A stretch of 64,000 bases of DNA, from positions 1-64,000 of the forward strand of contig NZ_VKOG01000008.1 in the NCBI RefSeq assembly GCF_007474545.1. Direction: 5' to 3'. Below are positions 57,764-64,000 of the stretch, piece after piece (within the stretch, counting starts at the first letter, position 1; the number at the start of each line of letters is the position of its first letter). This DNA is from Chryseobacterium binzhouense (GTDB lineage Bacteria; Bacteroidota; Bacteroidia; Flavobacteriales; Weeksellaceae). The position numbers and the translations under genes are program-made. The notes below the pieces were generated by a model that had not been told where the DNA came from, did not search any database, and saw only the letters and a list, made by a program, of their open reading frames with translations.

Positions 57764-58858
57764 ATGAAAAAAGTATTATTTATAGACCGTGACGGAACTT
57801 TAATCTTAGAACCGCCCATTGATTTTCAGGTTGATTCTCTTGAAAAGCTGGAATTTTATCCCGGAGTTTTCCAGAATCTTTCAAGAATTGCCAGAGAGCT
57901 TGATTTTGAACTGGTGATGGTAACCAATCAGGATGGCTTGGGAACAGAAAGTTTTCCGTATGAAACTTTTATTAAACCACATGAAAAAATGTTACAAGCC
58001 TTTGAAAATGAAAGAATTATTTTTAATGATATTCTGATCGACAGAAGTTTTGAAAGTGAAAACCTGCCGACAAGAAAACCGGGAATCGGAATGCTGGGAA
58101 AATATATTTACGGAGACTACGATCTTAAAAATTCATTTGTGATCGGAGACCGTCTTACAGATATTCAGTTGGCAAAAAATTTAGGAGCAAAATCTATATT
58201 AATCAGTAAAGTTCAGAATGAAGAAGCCGATCTAACAACAGAAAGCTGGAGTGAAATTGCACAGTTTTTAACGAATATTCCGCGAAAAGCCAAAGTTTCA
58301 AGAAAAACCAATGAAACAGAAATTGAGGTTGAAGTCAATCTTGATGGAAGCGGAGCCTCTGAAATTTCAACCGGATTACACTTTTTTGATCACATGCTCG
58401 AACAGATTTCCAAACACGGCAATTTAGATTTGAAAATTAACGTGAAAGGAGATTTGCAGGTCGATGAGCATCACACCATTGAAGACACGGGAATTGTTCT
58501 TGGGGAAGCTGTTTTAAAAGCTTTGGGAAAGAAAAAAGGAATTGAACGTTACGGTTTCCTGCTTCCGATGGATGATTGTTTGGCGCAGGTTGCGATTGAT
58601 TTCGGAGGAAGACCGTGGTTAATGTGGGAAGCGGATTTCAAACGAGAAAAGATTGGCGATGTTCCGACTGAAATGTTTTATCATTTCTTCAAATCTTTCA
58701 CCGATTCTTCAAAGTGTAATCTCAACATTAAAGTGGAAGGTGATAACGAACACCACAAGATCGAATCTGTGTTTAAAGCATTTGCCAAAGCGGTAAAAAT
58801 GGCAGTAAAACAGACGGATAAGAATTTTAATTTACCATCAACCAAAGGAAGTTTATAA
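57764..58858 (+). CDS. hisB: Bifunctional histidinol phosphatase / imidazoleglycerol-phosphate dehydratase
   Basis: This 364-residue fusion has an N-terminal HAD phosphatase ([61 protein letters not shown]) and a C-terminal dehydratase (about 175-364) with metal-binding histidines in [33 protein letters not shown] and [22 protein letters not shown]. It performs steps six and eight of the pathway. The E. coli-like fusion is one polypeptide here too. Its stop overlaps the hisH start (TAATG). Confidence 0.97.
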   Translation: MKKVLFIDRDGTLILEPPIDFQVDSLEKLEFYPGVFQNLSRIARELDFELVMVTNQDGLGTESFPYETFIKPHEKMLQAFENERIIFNDILIDRSFESENLPTRKPGIGMLGKYIYGDYDLKNSFVIGDRLTDIQLAKNLGAKSILISKVQNEEADLTTESWSEIAQFLTNIPRKAKVSRKTNETEIEVEVNLDGSGASEISTGLHFFDHMLEQISKHGNLDLKINVKGDLQVDEHHTIEDTGIVLGEAVLKALGKKKGIERYGFLLPMDDCLAQVAIDFGGRPWLMWEADFKREKIGDVPTEMFYHFFKSFTDSSKCNLNIKVEGDNEHHKIESVFKAFAKAVKMAVKQTDKNFNLPSTKGSL

Positions 58859-59436
58859 TGATTGCCATCATCAAATACAACGGCGGAAACGTCAGTTCCG
58901 TACAGAATTCATTGAACAGATTAAATGTAGAATCTATAGTAACTGATGATTTTGACCTGATAAGAAAAGCCGACAAAGTGATTTTTCCGGGAGTGGGTGA
59001 AGCATCTTCCACCATGAAATTACTAAAGGAAAAAGGTCTGGATCAGCTAATTCCTACTTTAAAACAGCCGGTTTTAGGCGTTTGTCTCGGAATGCAGCTC
59101 ATGTGTAAAAATAATGAAGAAGGAAATACAGTCGGGATGGGAATTTTTGATATCAATGTAAAAAAGTTTCCTGCAAAGAATATTGTTCCGCACATGGGAT
59201 GGAATACGATTTCAGACTTTAAATCCGGAATATTTTCAGGGATTGAAGAAAACAGTGATGTGTATTTCGTTCACAGTTTCTACTGCGAATTATCGGAAAA
59301 TACAACGTCAGTCTGCGATTATATTCTGCCGTTCAGTGCTTCTCTGCAAAAGGATAATTTTTATGCGATGCAGTTTCACCCCGAAAAATCAGGAGATATT
59401 GGAAGCCGTTTACTGGAAAACTTTTTAAAACAATAA
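58858..59436 (+). CDS. hisH: Imidazole glycerol phosphate synthase, glutaminase subunit
   Basis: This 192-residue class I glutamine amidotransferase supplies ammonia to HisF. The nucleophile is in PVLGVCLGMQLMC, the oxyanion region is KVIFPGVGEASSTM, and the His-Glu pair is in AMQFHPEKSGDIG. Length is typical. It is translationally coupled to hisB by the TAATG overlap and precedes hisA by nine bases. Confidence 0.97.
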   Translation: MIAIIKYNGGNVSSVQNSLNRLNVESIVTDDFDLIRKADKVIFPGVGEASSTMKLLKEKGLDQLIPTLKQPVLGVCLGMQLMCKNNEEGNTVGMGIFDINVKKFPAKNIVPHMGWNTISDFKSGIFSGIEENSDVYFVHSFYCELSENTTSVCDYILPFSASLQKDNFYAMQFHPEKSGDIGSRLLENFLKQ

Positions 59437-59445
59437 AAACTGAAT

Positions 59446-60168
59446 ATGAAAATTATTCCCGCTATAGACATCATCGACGGAAAATGCGTTCGTTTGTCGA
59501 AAGGAGATTACGATACCAAAAAAATATACAATGAAAATCCGCTTGAAGTCGCTAAAGAATTTGAAAATTTCGGTATGCAATATCTTCATTTGGTGGATCT
59601 TGACGGTGCAAAATCAAAGCATACTATTAATCAAAAGGTTTTGGAAACCATTGCGAAAGAAACATCTCTGGAAATTGATTTCGGGGGCGGACTGAAAACT
59701 CTGGAAGACATTGAAATAGCCTTCAATTCGGGAGCAAAGCAGATTACGATCGGAAGTATTGCTGTTCAGGATCCTGATTTCTGTTTTGATCTGATTGAAA
59801 AATATGGTTCCGATAAAATCATTCTCGGAGCCGATTGTGAAAACCGAAAGATAAAAACTTCGGGCTGGCTGGAAGAAAGCCAACTGGATGTCATTGATTT
59901 TATTCTCAAATATAAAAATAAGGGAATTAAAAACGTTATCTGTACGGATATTTCAAAAGACGGAATGCTTCAGGGCGCATCGGATGAACTGTACAGAGAA
60001 ATTGTAGAAAAAACAGCGGTTCAGCTCATTGCAAGCGGTGGAATTTCGTGTATTGAGGATGTGGAACAGATGAAAAACATCGGCTGTTCCGGAACGATTA
60101 TAGGAAAGGCAATTTATGAAGGCAGAATCAGTTTGCAGCAACTCCAAAATTTTATTGAAAATGCTTAA
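59446..60168 (+). CDS. hisA: ProFAR isomerase
   Basis: This 240-residue (beta/alpha)8 barrel isomerises ProFAR to [31 protein letters not shown] carries the catalytic Asp at the end of strand 1; [30 protein letters not shown] and [14 protein letters not shown] hold the phosphate sites, and [16 protein letters not shown] the second Asp. It overlaps hisF by eight bases. Confidence 0.97.
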   Translation: MKIIPAIDIIDGKCVRLSKGDYDTKKIYNENPLEVAKEFENFGMQYLHLVDLDGAKSKHTINQKVLETIAKETSLEIDFGGGLKTLEDIEIAFNSGAKQITIGSIAVQDPDFCFDLIEKYGSDKIILGADCENRKIKTSGWLEESQLDVIDFILKYKNKGIKNVICTDISKDGMLQGASDELYREIVEKTAVQLIASGGISCIEDVEQMKNIGCSGTIIGKAIYEGRISLQQLQNFIENA

Positions 60169-60913
60169 AAAAAGAATCATTCCGTGTCTGGATATCAAAG
60201 ACGGAACTACGGTAAAAGGAATTAATTTTGAAGGATTAAGAAATGCAGGAGATCCCGTAGAACTTGCCAAAAGATATGAAAAAGAAGGTGCAGACGAACT
60301 GGTTTTTCTGGATATTACCGCAACGATAGAAGAACGGAAAACTTTTGCCGGACTGGTACAGAAAATTGCAGCAGAATTAAGTATTCCTTTTACAGTCGGC
60401 GGCGGAATTTCAACGGTAGAAGATGTAAGAAGGCTCTTGGAAGCAGGAGCAGACAAGATCAGCATTAATTCTTCGGCAGTTAAAAATCCTGCATTAATTT
60501 CGGAGCTGTCAAAAGAATTTGGAAGTCAGTGTGTTGTGGTTGCGATTGATACAAGATTGGTAAACGGATCCAATTGGGTTCATGTGAAAGGAGGAAGGGA
60601 AATAACGGATCTGAAGACACTGGACTGGGCAAAGAAAGCGGAAGAACTGGGAGCGGGAGAAATTCTTCTTACTTCAATGGATGGCGATGGTACAAAAAAC
60701 GGTTTTGACCTCAGAATAACGAAGTTAATTTCCGAAAATGTGAATATTCCCGTCATTGCTTCCGGAGGCGCCGGAAAAATGGAAGATTTTGAAGCCGTTT
60801 TTAATCAGACAAAAGCAACAGGAGCTTTGGCGGCAAGTATTTTTCATTTTGGAGAAGTACAGATTCAGGATCTTAAAAATAATTTAAAATTTAAAAAAAT
60901 TGCATTACGATGA
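60161..60913 (+). CDS. hisF: Imidazole glycerol phosphate synthase, cyclase subunit
   Basis: The barrel has 250 residues, start ATG 60161, [20 protein letters not shown]. The catalytic Asp pair is in PCLDIKDG and [47 protein letters not shown] and [14 protein letters not shown] hold phosphates. It accepts ammonia from HisH and makes IGP and AICAR. An ATG upstream inside hisA is not used, as alignment of the first strand shows. Confidence 0.96.
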   Translation: MLKKRIIPCLDIKDGTTVKGINFEGLRNAGDPVELAKRYEKEGADELVFLDITATIEERKTFAGLVQKIAAELSIPFTVGGGISTVEDVRRLLEAGADKISINSSAVKNPALISELSKEFGSQCVVVAIDTRLVNGSNWVHVKGGREITDLKTLDWAKKAEELGAGEILLTSMDGDGTKNGFDLRITKLISENVNIPVIASGGAGKMEDFEAVFNQTKATGALAASIFHFGEVQIQDLKNNLKFKKIALR

Positions 60914-61506
60914 AAATTGATTTTAATAAAAGTGAAGGTTTGGTTCCGGTGATTATTCAGGACGACAGAACGTTGCAGGTTTTAATGTTGGGTTACATGA
61001 ACGAAGAAGCTTTTGAAAAAACTCAAAAAGAAGGAGTTGTAACGTTTTTCAGCCGTTCCAAGAACCGACTCTGGACAAAAGGTGAGGAGTCCGGAAATTT
61101 TTTAACCGTTAAAAATATTGCCGTAGACTGCGATCAGGATACGATTTTAATTAAGGCAATTCCTACGAACGTTGTCTGCCACACCGGAAGTTTCAGTTGT
61201 TTCGGCGATAAAGATTCTAAAGGTTTTCTGTATGAACTGGAAGAAAAAATAAGCCAAAGAATTGATGAAAAAACAGAGGATTCCTACACGTATTCATTAT
61301 TCCAAAGAGGCATCAATAAAATGGCTCAGAAAGTGGGAGAGGAAGCCGTAGAAGTGGTAATCGAAGCTAAAGACAGCAATGATGACCTGTTTAAAAATGA
61401 AGCGGCAGATCTGCTGTATCACTTTTTAATTTTACTAAAAGCCAAGAATTTTACTTTAGAAGATATTGAAGAAATTCTGCTGAAAAGAAATAATCTGTCT
61501 TCGTAA
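60910..61506 (+). CDS. hisI: Bifunctional phosphoribosyl-AMP cyclohydrolase / phosphoribosyl-ATP pyrophosphatase
   Basis: The 198-residue fusion hisIE carries out steps two and three. The N-terminal HisI part has [44 protein letters not shown] and the zinc/metal region DCDQDTILI with [10 protein letters not shown]. The C-terminal HisE part is the MazG-like helical domain [23 protein letters not shown] and [13 protein letters not shown]. It starts inside the hisF stop codon (ATGA overlap) and closes the operon; no hairpin terminator is obvious after it. Confidence 0.97.
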   Translation: MKIDFNKSEGLVPVIIQDDRTLQVLMLGYMNEEAFEKTQKEGVVTFFSRSKNRLWTKGEESGNFLTVKNIAVDCDQDTILIKAIPTNVVCHTGSFSCFGDKDSKGFLYELEEKISQRIDEKTEDSYTYSLFQRGINKMAQKVGEEAVEVVIEAKDSNDDLFKNEAADLLYHFLILLKAKNFTLEDIEEILLKRNNLSS

Positions 61507-61573
61507 ATTTTGCTCTTTTGTAAATACCAAAATCTCTCATCAATTCCTTATCTTTGAGGAAAATTTTAACAAA

Positions 61574-62410
61574 ATGATTGAGTGGAAAACCGCAAAAGAA
61601 TACGAAGATATTACTTATAAAAAGTGTAATGGTGTTGCAAGAATTGCATTCAACAGACCGGAAGTACGAAATGCATTCAGACCAAAAACTACTTCAGAAT
61701 TGTATGATGCATTTTATGATGCATCAGAAGATCCTTCAATAGGTGTAGTTTTGCTTTCAGGTGAAGGACCAAGCCAGAAAGACGGAGGCTGGGCTTTTTG
61801 CAGCGGAGGCGATCAGAAAGCAAGAGGAAATCAGGGATATGTAGGAGAAGACGGAAGACACCGATTGAATATTCTGGAAGTGCAGCGTCTCATCCGTTTT
61901 ATGCCAAAAGCAGTAATTGCGGTAGTTCCGGGTTGGGCTGTAGGAGGCGGTCATTCTCTTCACGTAGTTTGCGACTTAACGCTTGCCAGTAAAGAACACG
62001 CAATTTTTAAACAAACCGATGCTGATGTAACAAGTTTTGACGGCGGTTACGGTTCTGCTTATCTTGCAAAAATGGTGGGACAGAAAAAAGCCCGTGAAAT
62101 TTTCTTTTTAGGAAGAAATTATTCGGCACAGGAAGCTTTTGAAATGGGAATGGTGAATGCCGTAATTCCTCATGATGAGCTGGAAGATACAGCTTATGAA
62201 TGGGCGCAGGAAATTTTAGCCAAATCTCCGACTTCTATCAGAATGCTGAAGTTTGCCATGAATCTTACAGACGACGGAATGGTAGGACAGCAGGTTTTTG
62301 CCGGAGAAGCAACCCGTTTAGCCTATATGACCGAAGAAGCCAAAGAAGGCAGAAATGCTTTTCTTGAAAAAAGAAAACCGAATTTCGGAAAAGATCAGTG
62401 GATCTCGTAA
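61574..62410 (+). CDS. menB: 1,4-dihydroxy-2-naphthoyl-CoA synthase
   Basis: This 278-residue crotonase-fold enzyme of menaquinone synthesis closes the naphthoquinone ring from succinylbenzoyl-CoA. It opens WKTAKEYEDITYKKCNGVARIAFNRPEVRNAFRP, then FCSGGDQKARGNQGY (oxyanion hole and bicarbonate loop), VPGWAVGGGHSLHVVCDLTLASKEH and FDGGYGSAYLAKMVGQKKAREIFFLGR, all MenB signatures. Length matches. A TATCTTTG box lies at 61549-61556. Menaquinone is the main respiratory quinone of Flavobacteriia. Confidence 0.97.
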   Translation: MIEWKTAKEYEDITYKKCNGVARIAFNRPEVRNAFRPKTTSELYDAFYDASEDPSIGVVLLSGEGPSQKDGGWAFCSGGDQKARGNQGYVGEDGRHRLNILEVQRLIRFMPKAVIAVVPGWAVGGGHSLHVVCDLTLASKEHAIFKQTDADVTSFDGGYGSAYLAKMVGQKKAREIFFLGRNYSAQEAFEMGMVNAVIPHDELEDTAYEWAQEILAKSPTSIRMLKFAMNLTDDGMVGQQVFAGEATRLAYMTEEAKEGRNAFLEKRKPNFGKDQWIS

Positions 62411-62551
62411 ATATACATCAAGAGTAATAGGTAATGAATGATACGTCATTGCCTGTTATTTTGTTAATGGAGTCAAACTGGTTGGTTTATACAATCTTGC
62501 AGAATATTATAAAATTTATATAATCAATTAAAACAGAAAAATTACTGTAAT

Positions 62552-63097
62552 ATGCAGCAAAACTTTCAAAACCCGCAGATTTTTGACATAGAAATTCCAG
62601 ATTTTGAAAGTCTGGAGATGGTTTCTGTTTCACCAAAATATCTCAACATTATTTTGTTTAATAATATTTTGTTCTCAATATTTATTATCTCTGCATTTTT
62701 TGTTTCTTATTATTTTTTTAGTGGAAATTTTACAAAATTGCAGATTATCGCTGTGGCGTTGCTGTTTTTTTTCCTGATTGTATATGTTTTCTTAAGCTCA
62801 GTTATCGGTTTCAAATTCAGGAAATATGCAGTTCGTCAGCATGATATTGTTTATCAGTACGGTTGGCTGAAAAGAAATATTATAATTATTCCTTTTACAA
62901 GAATTCAGCATATAAAGGTAGAACAGGGGTGGTTTTCAAAGATTTTAAGCTTAAAATCAGTTTCTGTTTATACAGCAGGCGTGAATGGCGGCGATATTTC
63001 TATTCATGGTTTGCCGGAAGACAAAGCTGAAGGAATCAACCATCTGATTATGAATACAATTTCATCCGAAAATAATGAAGATGGAGGAGAAGTATAA
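62552..63097 (+). CDS. Bacterial PH-domain membrane protein (YdbS-like)
   Basis: This 181-residue protein has two transmembrane helices (FNNILFSIFIISAFFVSYYFF and LQIIAVALLFFFLIVYVFLS) after a short acidic tail. The bPH2 domain that follows reads VRQHDIVYQYGWLKRNIIIIPFTRIQHIKVEQGWFSKILSLKSVSVYTAG, with the GWxxR and P-x-x-R-I-Q-H pattern of YdbS/DUF304 proteins. Function is unknown; B. subtilis YdbS/YdbT take part in resistance to peptides. It overlaps the next gene by 17 nt, as in the ydbS-ydbT pair. Confidence 0.9.
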   Translation: MQQNFQNPQIFDIEIPDFESLEMVSVSPKYLNIILFNNILFSIFIISAFFVSYYFFSGNFTKLQIIAVALLFFFLIVYVFLSSVIGFKFRKYAVRQHDIVYQYGWLKRNIIIIPFTRIQHIKVEQGWFSKILSLKSVSVYTAGVNGGDISIHGLPEDKAEGINHLIMNTISSENNEDGGEV

Positions 63098-64000
63098 TTC
63101 TTTTTTTACTCCACAAAGGCAGTCCAAAATCGGGATTGCTTTACTGTTTCTATACAACACGGGCGAAGTGATTAAAAATTCTTGGATTTTTATTTTCTTG
63201 TTTTTTTTCAGAGATAAAAAATTTGACTTTTGGATTGTTCTTTTAATCGTATCTACTGTATTTTTAATTCTCAGCATATCTGCTGTAATGCAATATTACA
63301 ATTTCAGATATTATATTGATGCTAAGAACGAGGAGTTTATTATTCACAAAGGAATTATCAATAAATCTTCCACCAAAATAAAGATCAGAAATATTCAGGA
63401 GGTTAATATTTCCCAGCCTTTTATTCATAAACTGTTTAATATTTTTAAATTGGAAGTAGACAGTCCGGGAAGTTCCGAAAAAGAAGTTTCTATCTCTGCC
63501 TTATCCAAACAAAATGCTTATGACTTAAAGGCTTATCTGCTTGAAGAGAAAAATATTGAAATACAAAATGAATATATCAGTTCAGATGATGTAACGGGAA
63601 TTTCAGCCAAAAAGCAGTTCAGAATTTCTAATATAAGTATCTTAAAGTATGGACTGACTGCCAATTATGTCCGAAGCTTTTTTGCATTGATAAGTTTGGT
63701 AATTTATGGAATTACGCAGCTCAATGATCTTCTCAAAAAGGCTGAAGTGGATGCTCAGATTGATTATGATCAAATTGAAAAAAATGTGCTGAGCTATTCA
63801 TTACCCATCTTACTTGGAATGACCATAGTGGTTTTAGTTCTTGGTGTTCTGATAAATTCGGTACGGATAATCATTCGTTATTTTAATTTCAAAATAGAGG
63901 AAAATTACAGAAATTATTCTTTTGAATATGGTTTGTTCAGCACTAAAAATGCTATCGTAACCAAATCAAAAGTTCAGGTAGTAACCGAAATTCAGAATTG
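63081..64000 (+). CDS. PH-domain membrane protein (YdbT-like), cut by the window end
   Basis: At least 306 codons are open to the last base; the start is ATG 63081, MEEKYNSFFTPQRQSKIGIA. Helices appear at FIFLFFF and VLLIVSTVFLILSISAV. A first bPH2 domain reads YYNFRYYIDAKNEEFIIHKG then STKIKIRNIQEVNISQPFIHKLFNIFKLEVDSPG. A second set begins with helices near 63650-63870 and NFKIEENYRNYSFEYGLFSTKNAIVTKSKVQVV. YdbT proteins carry three such repeats, so about one third is missing. Partner of the preceding gene. Confidence 0.88.
   Translation, partial: MEEKYNSFFTPQRQSKIGIALLFLYNTGEVIKNSWIFIFLFFFRDKKFDFWIVLLIVSTVFLILSISAVMQYYNFRYYIDAKNEEFIIHKGIINKSSTKIKIRNIQEVNISQPFIHKLFNIFKLEVDSPGSSEKEVSISALSKQNAYDLKAYLLEEKNIEIQNEYISSDDVTGISAKKQFRISNISILKYGLTANYVRSFFALISLVIYGITQLNDLLKKAEVDAQIDYDQIEKNVLSYSLPILLGMTIVVLVLGVLINSVRIIIRYFNFKIEENYRNYSFEYGLFSTKNAIVTKSKVQVVTEIQN

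Overview
The window is a chromosomal segment of a low-GC Bacteroidota of the class Flavobacteriia, most like Chryseobacterium and its relatives. Several independent signs point there: promoters of the TTTG / 19-20 bp / TAnnTTTG type, a secreted protease with a type IX secretion sorting domain, the gliding-type PPIase GldI, a zeaxanthin cluster with a fused CrtYcd lycopene cyclase, a DAHP synthase-chorismate mutase fusion, and lysine 6-aminotransferase next to an ALDH7-type dehydrogenase. No phage, insertion sequence, rRNA or CRISPR array is visible. Gene content is mostly core and metabolic.

Region by region. 1-7.2 kb: a minus-strand carotenoid operon reading marR, crtI, crtB, a small secreted protein, an SRPBCC protein, crtZ, crtYcd and photolyase; it should convert GGPP to zeaxanthin and couples pigment to UV repair. 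Divergent from marR is a 600-residue protein with nitronate-monooxygenase/FabK-like motifs. 9.2-10.7 kb: a CLC-F type fluoride channel behind a fluoride riboswitch and its own promoter. 10.8-17.4 kb: a TetR regulator, dnaX with an internal A11 slip site separating gamma from tau, DAHP synthase/chorismate mutase, rsgA, gldI and a double-domain PPIase. 17.4-24 kb: a secreted M28 peptidase, the thrS-infC-rpmI-rplT operon (with a structured repeat in the infC-rpmI gap) and an M19 dipeptidase. 24-33.7 kb: a four-gene operon of a MazG-like protein, a thioredoxin-like protein, DUF4230 and a 59-residue protein; an aspartate-type aminotransferase; two unknown exported proteins; an LptF/LptG permease; a LolA-like protein and FtsK. 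34-42.3 kb: the giant CcsBA cytochrome c synthetase, an SPFH protein with an Arc-like partner, and lysine catabolism (ALDH7 and lat). 42.4-49.3 kb: GNAT and a GbsR/MarR-regulated RND efflux operon. 49.4-54.3 kb: tRNA-Ala(GGC), a small lipoprotein, an unknown protein, an NlpC/P60 lipoprotein, dapD and two glycosyltransferases. 54.3-61.5 kb: the complete his operon hisGDCBHAF(IE) behind a histidine leader-peptide attenuator. 61.5-64 kb: menB and two PH-domain membrane proteins, the second running off the window.

The most notable items are regulatory. They are (i) the dnaX A11 slippage site, (ii) a promoter at 50.93-50.99 kb whose spacer is a perfect 24-bp palindrome preceded by four 11-bp-phased TATAGTT repeats, (iii) the fluoride riboswitch with a competing hairpin at the start codon, (iv) the His attenuator, and (v) AGTAT-N6-ATACT operators around marR that recur at the left edge of the window. 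All were read by eye; no database search or folding program was run.
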